Source: Bacteroidaceae bacterium
GTDB taxonomy: Bacteria > Bacteroidota > Bacteroidia > Bacteroidales > Bacteroidaceae
Reading direction: 5' to 3'
DNA length: 64,000 nucleotides
NCBI GenBank assembly: GCA_017470425.1
Contig: JAFUYT010000029.1
Location: forward strand, 1 to 64,000
A program made the translations under genes and the position numbers. How positions within the stretch are numbered: the first letter of the stretch is position 1; each line of letters opens with the position of its first letter. This document shows, in pieces, positions 24,507 to 32,296 of this stretch. Under the pieces are notes generated by a model. The model saw nothing but the letters and a program-made list of their open reading frames with translations. It did not search any database and was not told the DNA's origin.

Positions 24507-27500
24507 TTATTTGAGTTTAATGGTTTCGCCGTCGTTGAGGAGTTGTCCGCTCTTGATGAGGCGTGCGACGCTGCGAGTGATGGCATTGTCAATGCGGGTG
24601 GTGCGGCGCTGATAGCCGAGCAGGCGGTTGGCAGCGAGCTTGATGGCATCGAGGGGCAGGGCCACTTGTTCGGTGACCACTTGCAGGACCGCCTTGTCAA
24701 TAGCATCGTCGGCAATTTCGTCGATGTCGCGCTTCTCGCCGTTGCTTTTCAGCGCCACGGGCTTCACGGCCTTTGGTTTTTCTTCTACGATACGGGGTGC
24801 AGCGAGGCTCTGTGGCTGGCGTGCTTTCCCGTCTGCCGTTCCTTCGATGGCCTGCACGATGGCGTCGAGCGTGCGCTGGCGGTGTTGCAGCCAGTCCACG
24901 CTCCAGACGCGCACCACCTTCCATCCGAGTCCCTGTAGTACGGAGGGCTGCGTCAGCTCGCGGTCGCGCGCAATCTTTGTCTCGTGGCGGGCGGGGGTGT
25001 CGATGAGGATGGCTATCAAGTAGCGGTTTGGATCGTGAGGATCAACCACTGCGACATCTACTTTAAACTTAGAACGGCCCACGTTGAGGGCGGTCTCATA
25101 GCCGAGGTTGTTGAGGGATGCCGCAATAGAAGGAGCTACTCCATCAATCACATTCTCCGCGCCAGCCTTCTCTCCTCCCTCACAGGAGGGGGCGGGGGTG
25201 GGGCTTCCTTCGGCATACTTGAGGAACTTCTGCAAGCCCTCGACACCGGCAGCCTTGCTGCGCTTGAGATCAATCTGTTCGGGACGCAGGGTGGAGAAGA
25301 CGAGCATTTCGTAGCGGGCACGTGAGACGGCCACGTTCAGGCGCCGTTCGCCGCCCCGGTTGTTCAGCGGACCGAAGTTCATCGAGACATTGCCGTCCTT
25401 ATCGGGGCCGTAGCCTACGCTGAAGAGGATCACGTCGCGCTCGTCGCCCTGTACGTTCTCCAGGTTCTTGATGAAGACGGGTTCCTCTGCCGAGAAGGCG
25501 CGTGCCTCCAGTTCAGGCTTCTTGCTGAGGGCTTCCATGAGGACATCCTCGATGAGGTTCTGTTGTGCCACCGAGAACGCCACGACGCCGATGCTGTGCT
25601 GCGAGAGTTCCTCGTCAGCGAGGCGGCGCAGGATCTCGCCCACGACAGCCTCGGCCTCGGCGCGATTGCTGCGCTTGCCACCTTTGTCATAGACGCCTTC
25701 GACGTGCACGAGCGATACCTTCTTCTGGCGGTCATCGGCTGAGGGGAAGGTGAAGAGGCGACCATCGTAGTACTCCGCATTGGAGAATGCGATGAGCGAC
25801 TCGTGCTTCGAACGGTAGTGGAACGAGAGGTAGTGGTCGGGTAGTGACAGTGCCTGGCAGTCGTCGAGGATGCTGTCAAGGTCGTCGATCTCGGCATCCT
25901 CGTCATCGACCTGCTGGACGTCGAAGAAGCTGGTGGGCGGCATCTGCTTGTTGTCGCCCACGACGATGAGGGCCTTGCCGCGCCCGATGGCGCCGACGGC
26001 TTCTGAGGTGGGCATCTGCGAGGCTTCGTCGAAGATGACGAGGTCGAACTTCGGCTGTTCCAGGTCGATGAACTGAGCTACGGAGATGGGGCTCATCAGC
26101 ATACAGGGGCACAGCTTCGGCATTAGGTTCGGGATCTGATCGATGATGGCACGGATGCTGGTGCCGCGGCCTCCGTTGGCGATGTTGCGCTTGAGGATGT
26201 TCACCTCGGAGCCTGCGGCGGCTTCGATGGTGATATTGGGGATGCGCGCCGCGAGGCGGCAGTAGAGTTCTTTCTGTGTGAGGAGCTGGAAGTGCTCTGT
26301 GAGCTGGCGATAGCGCGCGATGACGTCCTCAAAGACGAGTCCGCTGAACTGACGCAGCCGGTCGTCGGCATCGATCATCTCGAGCGTCCATTCTTTATAT
26401 AATGTACGCGCGAGCGCACGCGAGGCTTCCAGTCCGCTGTGTCCAGCCTCGATGTAATCTACAGCGCAGGAGTAGCCGCCGGCCATGAGGTCTTCGCGCT
26501 GGCTGGACCACTTGTACCAGTCGCGCCATGCTTCCTTGTGTCGCAGCCATTCATCGCTGACGGCAGGCGCGTTCACCTGTGCGAGGTCGCCAATGAAAGT
26601 GGGAATGGTGCTCTTAGTCAGGGAGGCATTGATGTGCTGAAGACGCTTGAGGAAGGCGTTAGTGGCAAAGAAACGAGGCAGGAACCATTTCTGCTGAAGC
26701 GCCTCCCATTGTGAGATGAGGGCTGCGGGCTGCTCGGCGGGCGCCGCCTTGAGCTGTTGCAGCAGCTGCTCCAGACGGGCAAGGTCATCGCGGCGGTCAC
26801 TCTTGGGTGCAAGACCTGTCAGGGGGTGCTGGTGGGGATGGCCGGTGACCTGGAAGACGGCATCAAGCTGGGTCAGCGTGCTCTCCAGCGTGGCAAGGTC
26901 CGTCTTCGTGCGGCTCTTTGCGAAGTCAAAGGGCAGATCGATGCTGTCAGCATCCGACAGGGCGAGGTAGCCTTCGATGCAGTCATAGACCGAGAGACCG
27001 CATGAGCCGGGCGTGTGCACGGCCTGCATATAGCCGTTGAGCTGCTGGCGCAGGGCGAACAGCTCCTCGGAACGCTGCTGGAAATCCTCGCTGACATGGC
27101 CGTGGGTGATGTCCAGGGCCTGCTGCATCTGTTGCAGGAAATGGGTCTTGGTGACTTTGTTGGAGTGGAGCTCCAGACAGAACGGATCGAGACCGATCTT
27201 GGCCAGACGTTTCTGCACCACCTGCAGGGCCGCCATCTTCTCGGCCACGAACAGGACGCGCTTGCCCTTGTAGAGGGCATTGGCAATCATGTTGGTGATG
27301 GTCTGCGACTTACCCGTTCCGGGAGGACCGTAGAGGATGAAGCTCTTGCCCTCGCCGCTCTCGATGACGGCTTCGAGCTGTGAGGAATCCACGCTGATGG
27401 GCGTGGCGACATCGGCGGGTGGCACGGTGAGGTCGAAGTGCCGGACATCCACGGGCGTGCCTTCCTCTTCGAGCACGAGGCGGCGCTCCACCAGGCTCTG

Positions 27501-28307
27501 TACGATGGCGTTCTGTTGGAGGAGGTCTGCATGGGTGTGGATATCGTTCCACATGACGAACTTATTGAACGAGAACAGCCCCAGTATGCTTTCTTCCAGC
27601 ACCTCCCAGCGCTCATGCTGCTCCACGACCTTGCGCATCGTGGCAAGCACCCGCGGCACATCCACGCCGCTCTCATCCTGTGGCAGCGGATTCATGGCGG
27701 GCACGAGGAGTTTGTACTGCTGGCGCAGGAACTCTACGAGGGTGATGTTCAGGATGCTCTCTTCGTCGCGCATCCGCACGAGGTAGCCGCCTCCATTGCG
27801 CACGATGTTCACGGGCAGCAGCAGGATGGGCGCGTAGCGGGGTTGATCGCTCTTCTCGGTGACATACCACTTCAGCATCCCCACGGCGATGAACAGCGCG
27901 TTGGCGCCGTTCTCTTCCAGCGCCGTGCGAGCTCCGCGATAGAGGCTGGTGAGTACGGGCTTCAGCTCCGATGGCGTGAGGTCTGTGTGCAGTTCTCCCT
28001 GCGGCATCTCTTCCTTCTCGCTCTTAGGCTGCACGGTGAAACTGTCACCCGTTTGCAGCCTGTCTTCTAAGTTGCTGATGTCCGTGACGTGCAACTGCAC
28101 GGCTCGCTTGCCAAGGCGTGTGTTCAGCAGGTTGTTGCGCAGGGAGAAGTCCAGGAGCTTGCGCTCCCAGAGCGCCTGCCGCGTGAGCTTTTGCTCATCG
28201 ACCAGCAGCGCGGCTTCGTCAAGGGACTCACCCCCAGAAGACTCTCCCCCCTTCCTCCCTATAAGGGAGGGAGCTGAATGTATTTGACCGGCAGTATTTT
28301 TTTCCAT
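24507..28307 (-). CDS. DUF4011 / superfamily 1 helicase / Vsr-like nuclease / DUF3320 protein
   Basis: A 1266-residue multidomain DNA/RNA helicase-nuclease. In order: a repeat-derived N-terminus (residues 12-23), a DUF4011-type region (about 40-300, starting RQALWERKLLDFSLRNNLLN), SF1 helicase Walker A GPPGTGKSQ (327-335), Walker B VIFDEASQ (about 757), motif III VVGDNKQMPPTS, the C-terminal motifs VQGDERDVI and RRLNVAVSRA, a PD-(D/E)xK Vsr-like nuclease region (about 1055-1150: KVDVAVVDP...YLIAILID) and a C-terminal DUF3320-like domain. Proteins of this build are often suspected of antiviral defence. A second repeat-derived stretch (SPTPAPSCEGGEK) lies before the nuclease. Its place inside a sulfate-activation operon is unexpected. 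Confidence 0.88.
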   Translation of the reverse strand: MEKNTAGQIHSAPSLIGRKGGESSGGESLDEAALLVDEQKLTRQALWERKLLDFSLRNNLLNTRLGKRAVQLHVTDISNLEDRLQTGDSFTVQPKSEKEEMPQGELHTDLTPSELKPVLTSLYRGARTALEENGANALFIAVGMLKWYVTEKSDQPRYAPILLLPVNIVRNGGGYLVRMRDEESILNITLVEFLRQQYKLLVPAMNPLPQDESGVDVPRVLATMRKVVEQHERWEVLEESILGLFSFNKFVMWNDIHTHADLLQQNAIVQSLVERRLVLEEEGTPVDVRHFDLTVPPADVATPISVDSSQLEAVIESGEGKSFILYGPPGTGKSQTITNMIANALYKGKRVLFVAEKMAALQVVQKRLAKIGLDPFCLELHSNKVTKTHFLQQMQQALDITHGHVSEDFQQRSEELFALRQQLNGYMQAVHTPGSCGLSVYDCIEGYLALSDADSIDLPFDFAKSRTKTDLATLESTLTQLDAVFQVTGHPHQHPLTGLAPKSDRRDDLARLEQLLQQLKAAPAEQPAALISQWEALQQKWFLPRFFATNAFLKRLQHINASLTKSTIPTFIGDLAQVNAPAVSDEWLRHKEAWRDWYKWSSQREDLMAGGYSCAVDYIEAGHSGLEASRALARTLYKEWTLEMIDADDRLRQFSGLVFEDVIARYRQLTEHFQLLTQKELYCRLAARIPNITIEAAAGSEVNILKRNIANGGRGTSIRAIIDQIPNLMPKLCPCMLMSPISVAQFIDLEQPKFDLVIFDEASQMPTSEAVGAIGRGKALIVVGDNKQMPPTSFFDVQQVDDEDAEIDDLDSILDDCQALSLPDHYLSFHYRSKHESLIAFSNAEYYDGRLFTFPSADDRQKKVSLVHVEGVYDKGGKRSNRAEAEAVVGEILRRLADEELSQHSIGVVAFSVAQQNLIEDVLMEALSKKPELEARAFSAEEPVFIKNLENVQGDERDVILFSVGYGPDKDGNVSMNFGPLNNRGGERRLNVAVSRARYEMLVFSTLRPEQIDLKRSKAAGVEGLQKFLKYAEGSPTPAPSCEGGEKAGAENVIDGVAPSIAASLNNLGYETALNVGRSKFKVDVAVVDPHDPNRYLIAILIDTPARHETKIARDRELTQPSVLQGLGWKVVRVWSVDWLQHRQRTLDAIVQAIEGTADGKARQPQSLAAPRIVEEKPKAVKPVALKSNGEKRDIDEIADDAIDKAVLQVVTEQVALPLDAIKLAANRLLGYQRRTTRIDNAITRSVARLIKSGQLLNDGETIKLK
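25172..25204. repeat. Solitary GC-rich palindrome inside the helicase gene
   Basis: A diverged single copy of the [12 protein letters not shown]-type element (CTCCCTCACAGGAGGGGG core), translated as SPTPAPSCEGGEKAG in the linker before the nuclease domain. Confidence 0.65.
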
Positions 28308-28382
28308 AAATCAGGAAAGTGTAATCAATTCTTGAAATGTAATCACTTCCCTCCCTGTTCAAGGCTGGGTTGTGGGAGAGTC
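28240..28382. repeat. Inverted palindrome pair around the helicase start codon
   Basis: A 35-bp palindrome (28240-28274, beginning GACTCTCC) faces a decayed copy (28346-28382, ending GGGAGAGTC). The helicase start codon (28307) lies between them. The left copy differs from one arm of the ABC-F element (42121-42258) at only two positions. Confidence 0.75.
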
Positions 28383-28383
28383 C

Positions 28384-29406
28384 TTAGAAATACCCTTCGC
28401 GTTTTTTCTGTTCCATGGAGGCTTCCTGGTCGAAGTCGATGACGCGGGTGGTGCGCTCGCTCTTCGTGGTGGTCATCATCTCCTCGACGATTTCCTCAAT
28501 GGTCGTGGCGGTGCTCTCGACGGCGCCCGTCAGCGGCCAGCATCCGAGGGTGCGGAAGCGGACCATGCGAGGCTTGATGAGGGGGCGATACTGCTCGGGC
28601 AGGCGGTCGTCGTCGGCCATGATGATGTTGCCGTCGATCTCCACGCAGGGGCGTTCCTTGGCGTAGTAGAGGGGTACGATGGGGATATTCTCGAGGCGGA
28701 TGTACTGCCAGATGTCGAGCTCCGTCCAGTTGGAGAGGGGGAACACGCGGATGCTCTCGCCCTTGTGGATGCGGGCATTGTAGATGTCCCAGAGCTCAGG
28801 GCGCTGGTTCTTGGGATCCCATTGCTGGAACTGGTCGCGGAACGAGAAGATGCGTTCCTTGGCGCGGCTCTTCTCCTCGTCGCGGCGGGCACCGCCGAAG
28901 GCGGCGTCGAACTTGTACTTGTTCAAGGCGTCGAGCAGGGCCTTGGTTTTCATCAGGTCGGTGTGTACCTTGGAGCCGTGGGTGAAGGGACCTACACCGG
29001 CGTTGAAGGCTTCCATATTGCTCTCGACGATGAGGTTCCAGCCGTACTTCTTGGCGTACTCGTCGCGGAACTGGATCATCTCCTTGAACTTCCACTTCGA
29101 GTCGATGTGCATCAGGGGGAAGGGTACCTTGCCGGGGGCAAAGGCTTTCTCAGCCAGGCGCACCATGACGGAGCTGTCCTTGCCGATACTGTAGAGCATG
29201 ACGGGGTTCTCGAACTCAGCCGCCACTTCGCGGATGATGTGGATGCTTTCGGCTTCGAGTTCTTGGAGGTGGGATAGGACCCCACCCCCCTGCCCATGAA
29301 GGTGAGTAGCGACCCCACCCCCCTGCCCCTCCCGAGGGAGGGGAGTAGATACTTTTGATAGATTAGATAGATTATTATCCATGTTATTATTCATATTATT
29401 GTCCAT
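28384..29406 (-). CDS. cysD: Sulfate adenylyltransferase subunit 2
   Basis: The catalytic ATP-pyrophosphatase subunit of ATP sulfurylase; with CysN it makes adenosine phosphosulfate. The 340-residue protein has the PP-loop region [14 protein letters not shown] (about 69-82), conserved [12 protein letters not shown], and the family C-terminus [13 protein letters not shown]. CysD normally begins a few residues before [13 protein letters not shown]; here about 46 residues precede it. They consist of an Asn-rich run ([12 protein letters not shown]) and repeat-derived peptides ([13 protein letters not shown] at 20-32, then HGQGGGV). The start codon lies inside the 600-bp DUF559 unit. It is 7 bp after the DUF559 gene. 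Confidence 0.95.
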   Translation of the reverse strand: MDNNMNNNMDNNLSNLSKVSTPLPREGQGGGVATHLHGQGGGVLSHLQELEAESIHIIREVAAEFENPVMLYSIGKDSSVMVRLAEKAFAPGKVPFPLMHIDSKWKFKEMIQFRDEYAKKYGWNLIVESNMEAFNAGVGPFTHGSKVHTDLMKTKALLDALNKYKFDAAFGGARRDEEKSRAKERIFSFRDQFQQWDPKNQRPELWDIYNARIHKGESIRVFPLSNWTELDIWQYIRLENIPIVPLYYAKERPCVEIDGNIIMADDDRLPEQYRPLIKPRMVRFRTLGCWPLTGAVESTATTIEEIVEEMMTTTKSERTTRVIDFDQEASMEQKKREGYF

Positions 29407-29413
29407 TTATCAT

Positions 29414-29788
29414 TTATTGTTCGATTAAATCATATATTTGGTCAAGCACGGCATCGATATCTGTAAATATCTCTTTATTGGTGAAGCGAATTACAGTGAA
29501 GCCCATTGCATTGAGGTCTTTCGTTCGGAGAGTGTCAGCCTCTTGCTGTTCAATTTCGTCGTGATATTCACCATCGACTTCTATTACAAATTGTTTTTCC
29601 AGGCAGACGAAATCAACGATATAGTCTCCAATGATATGTTGTCGATTGAACTTAACACCCAACTGTTTACTCTTGATATGTTCCCACAAAATACTCTCTG
29701 CATCGGTAGGAAACTTTTTTTGCCTTTTTGCGAACTCCTTTAGCAGTAAATAGCGATCAGGTGCTGCTGTGTTATATGCCTGCTTCAT
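29414..29788 (-). CDS. DUF559 (Vsr/PD-(D/E)xK-like) endonuclease-domain protein
   Basis: A 124-residue stand-alone protein of the DUF559 family, related to very-short-patch-repair and restriction nucleases. Key stretch: ESILWEHIKSKQLGVKFNRQ, then the probable active-site region DYIVDFVCLEKQFVIEVDGEYH (Asp, Glu-x-Asp), then NAMGFTVIRFTN. No signal peptide. The gene is clearly more AT-rich than its neighbours, a sign of recent arrival. It stands between cysC and cysD and is framed by near-identical 38-bp inverted palindromes. It may be the protein that mobilises or maintains those palindromes, or only a passenger. Confidence 0.88.
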   Translation of the reverse strand: MKQAYNTAAPDRYLLLKEFAKRQKKFPTDAESILWEHIKSKQLGVKFNRQHIIGDYIVDFVCLEKQFVIEVDGEYHDEIEQQEADTLRTKDLNAMGFTVIRFTNKEIFTDIDAVLDQIYDLIEQ

Positions 29789-29820
29789 CCTTATGATGCT
29801 GTGTTATATGCCTGCTTCAT
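29766..29820. repeat. 23-bp direct duplication over the DUF559 start codon
   Basis: GCTGTGTTATATGCCTGC plus TTCAT occurs at 29766-29788 and 29798-29820, 32 bp apart. On the minus strand both copies begin with ATG. The upstream copy starts a frame that stops after nine codons, so only the second start yields the nuclease. Confidence 0.8.
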
Positions 29821-29872
29821 TCTTAAGAGCAATTTGCAGTTTGACAAGACCTTGCAATAGTTTTATAGGTAA

Positions 29873-30493
29873 CTACTCCCCTCCCTCGGGAGGGGCAGGG
29901 GGGAGGGGTCTCCGTTCAATCAGTTCCACCACCCGCCCCACGCTCACCTCCAGCGGCAGCTGACTTGTATCAATGTCGAGCGCTGGATGCTTGGGCGCTT
30001 CGAAGGGGGCGCTGATGCCGGTGAAGTCTTTCACTTCACCGCGGCGGGCGCGGGCATAGAGCCCTTTGACATCGCGGCGCTCACATTCCTCCAGCGGGGT
30101 AGAGATGTAGATCTCAAAGAAGTCGTCGGCGCCGATGATGTCGCGTGCCAGCTGGCGGTACTCGTTGGTGGGCGATACGAAGGCGGCGAGGGTGACGATG
30201 CCAGTATCCACGAAGAGCTTGCCCACCTCGGCGATGCGGCGGATGTTCTCGCGACGATCCTCAGCACTGAAGCCGAGGCCAGCGTTGATGCCCGTGCGGA
30301 TGTTGTCGCCGTCGAGGATGCGGCAGAGGATGCCGCGCCGGTGCAGCTCGCGCTCCACACCTATGGCCACGGTGCTCTTGCCCGAGCCGGACAAGCCCGT
30401 GAACCAGATCATCATGCCGCGCTGGTGAAGCAGTTGCTCCTTATCCTCGCGCGTCATCATGCGATCGTATATGGGATAGATGTTGTTGTCCAT
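29873..30493 (-). CDS. cysC: Adenylylsulfate kinase (APS kinase)
   Basis: Phosphorylates adenosine phosphosulfate at the 3' position to give PAPS, the donor used by sulfotransferases. 206 residues with the P-loop GLSGSGKST (about 33-41), RILDGDNIRTGIN, FVSPTNEYRQLARDIIG and DVKGLYARARRGEVKDFTGI. The last 12 residues ([11 protein letters not shown] after ELIERR) and the TAG stop come from the inverted palindrome of the DUF559 unit, so the native C-terminus was replaced or cut. It starts on the stop codon of the SLC13 gene (1-nt overlap, TAATG), showing coupling of sulfate uptake and activation. Confidence 0.96.
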   Translation of the reverse strand: MDNNIYPIYDRMMTREDKEQLLHQRGMMIWFTGLSGSGKSTVAIGVERELHRRGILCRILDGDNIRTGINAGLGFSAEDRRENIRRIAEVGKLFVDTGIVTLAAFVSPTNEYRQLARDIIGADDFFEIYISTPLEECERRDVKGLYARARRGEVKDFTGISAPFEAPKHPALDIDTSQLPLEVSVGRVVELIERRPLPPAPPEGGE

Positions 30494-32151
30494 TATATCA
30501 GGTTATAGAAAAGAGGTATCAAGAGGACGCTCAGCACGAAGACGATGAGGTTCATCGGCAGGCCTACCTTCACGAAGTCCGTGAACTTATAGCCGCCGAC
30601 GCCTTGCACGATGAGGTTCGTCTGATAGCCGATGGGCGTGGAGAAGGCGGAGCTGGCGGCGAAGCAGACGCAGACGACGAAGGGCATCGGGTTGGCACCC
30701 AGTTTCTCCGCTACGGCCAGTGCCAGCGGGAAGGCCAGTGCGGCGGCAGCGTTGTTGGTGATGAGCTCGGTGAAGATGTTGGTGATGAGGAACAGGGCGG
30801 CCAGGATGATGTAGATGCCGTAGTCGCTGCCCTTCACGATGTCCGTCAGCGAGATGATGTAGCCTGCGATGAAGTCGGCGAAGCCGCTCTTGGTCATCGC
30901 GGCGCTGATGGCGAAGGCGCAGGCGATGGTGATGAGGACGTCCCACGAGAAGAACTTCGTGTATTTCCGGGGCGAGAACATCCGCGTCCATGCCATGATG
31001 ACGGTGGTGACGCAGGCGAAGAAGAACATATCGAGCTTCAGCGCCGGCATGTGGGCCTGCACGAACTCGTTGTGTGCCAGCCACTGCTTCACGGGCTCCA
31101 GCTCGCCTACGGTGGCACCGATGATCATCAGGATGAGGAGCACGATGGCCAGCCAGCGCTTCTTGTTGCTGAGGGGCGGCTCGTAGTCGCCCACGCGGTT
31201 GATCATCCAGAAGACGCGGCTGTCACCCCATGCCCGCATGAACGATTCGTCGGCATCCACGATGAGGGTGTCCTCGTGGGTGAGGCGCTCGTTCATGTAG
31301 TCGCCTTCGAGGATGCTGCCGCCGCGGCGGATGGCGCGCACGTGTACGCCGTACTTACGATAGAAGTCGAACTGGTGGAGTGTCTTGCCCAGGCCGGGGA
31401 AGCGGTTGCCGAGCAGGATCTCGTGGCGGATCATGCCGGGGGCTATGTTCTCCTCGGCGGCATCCTCCTCGGAGGTGCGCTCGTCGGGCAGCAGGTACTG
31501 CGAGAAGAAGATCAGGTAGATGAGTCCCGCGAGGGCGATGAAGATACCCACCTTCGTGAGCTCAAACATCGACATACCGTCGATGCCGAACTTCATCAGG
31601 ATGCCCTCTGTGGCTCCCTCTGCGGCGGCTGCCACCTCGTCCTTCTGCTCCTGGATGAGCATACCGTGCAGCACCAGGTTGGTGGTCGTACCGATGAGCG
31701 TGCAGATACCGCCGATGACGGTGGCATAGCTGAGGGGGATGAGGAACTTCGTGGGCGGCAGTTTCATCTTGCGTGCCCAGTTTTTGATCATCGGGGCGAA
31801 GATGACCACCACGGGGGTGTTGTTGAAGAACGCCGAGATGAACGACACGATGGGGTAGAAGCGCAGCCCCGCCGAGGTGACGGTGGCATTCTTCTTGGGC
31901 AGCATGTGGAACACGATGCGCTCCAGGATGCCGCTCTTGCGCACGCCCTCCGAGACGAGGTAGAGCAGTGCCACGGTGATCATGCCCTTGTTGGAGAAAC
32001 CCTTGATGGCCTCCTCGGGCGTGATGATGCCTGCCACCAACAGCAGCACCACGGCCGTGAACAGGATCAGGCCGGGGCGCAGATATTCCTTCATCAATGC
32101 TGCAAGCATGAAGATGAGGATGATGGCTACGTAGATAATCGGAAAGGACAT
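30493..32151 (-). CDS. SLC13 family (sulfate) permease
   Basis: Inner-membrane divalent-anion permease, here most likely for sulfate because it heads the cysC-cysD-cysN-sulfotransferase operon. The start at 32151 (MSFPIIYVAIILIFML) gives 552 residues; the longer frame enters the promoter. About 10-12 hydrophobic segments flank a soluble RCK_C/TrkA-C-like domain (about 215-300, HEILLGNRFPGLGKTLHQFDF...LIVDADESF). Family stretches: FFNNTPVVVIFAPMI, ATVIGGICTLIGTTTNL and SAFSTPIGYQTNLIV. Transcription should start at the promoter at 32195-32226. Confidence 0.9.
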   Translation of the reverse strand: MSFPIIYVAIILIFMLAALMKEYLRPGLILFTAVVLLLVAGIITPEEAIKGFSNKGMITVALLYLVSEGVRKSGILERIVFHMLPKKNATVTSAGLRFYPIVSFISAFFNNTPVVVIFAPMIKNWARKMKLPPTKFLIPLSYATVIGGICTLIGTTTNLVLHGMLIQEQKDEVAAAAEGATEGILMKFGIDGMSMFELTKVGIFIALAGLIYLIFFSQYLLPDERTSEEDAAEENIAPGMIRHEILLGNRFPGLGKTLHQFDFYRKYGVHVRAIRRGGSILEGDYMNERLTHEDTLIVDADESFMRAWGDSRVFWMINRVGDYEPPLSNKKRWLAIVLLILMIIGATVGELEPVKQWLAHNEFVQAHMPALKLDMFFFACVTTVIMAWTRMFSPRKYTKFFSWDVLITIACAFAISAAMTKSGFADFIAGYIISLTDIVKGSDYGIYIILAALFLITNIFTELITNNAAAALAFPLALAVAEKLGANPMPFVVCVCFAASSAFSTPIGYQTNLIVQGVGGYKFTDFVKVGLPMNLIVFVLSVLLIPLFYNLI

Positions 32152-32194
32152 ATCAGATAGATGCGTATGAAGTTGACAGCACATTTTTGCGTGG

Positions 32195-32226
32195 CAAAAA
32201 TACACTAATCCGCCGAGACTGCCAAA
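32195..32226 (-). promoter_or_regulatory. Promoter of the sulfate-activation operon
   Basis: On the minus strand: TTTG (32226-32223), 20 nt, TATTTTTG (32202-32195). A full consensus match, 43 bp before the chosen start of the SLC13 gene. Confidence 0.85.
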
Positions 32227-32296
32227 TTTGTGAACGTCTTTTCGGTCTCAAACCGACGAAGAGAACAATAATATGGCAGAAAATGAAGGGTAACGC

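Larger units (their letters stand above)
29311..29910. mobile_element. 600-bp candidate mobile unit carrying a DUF559 gene
   Basis: Inverted repeats of 38 bp at 29311-29348 and 29873-29910 match at 37 of 38 positions and enclose the DUF559 gene in AT-rich DNA. Each repeat is itself palindromic (CCCTCCCTCGGGAGGGG core). The right repeat provides the cysC stop codon TAG; the unit also holds the cysD start codon. No target-site duplication is visible. Mobility is inferred from structure only. Confidence 0.6.

Noticed and set aside
23004-32151. Assimilatory sulfate reduction operon
   Set aside because: PAPS reductase and sulfite reductase genes are missing, and the operon ends in a sulfotransferase.
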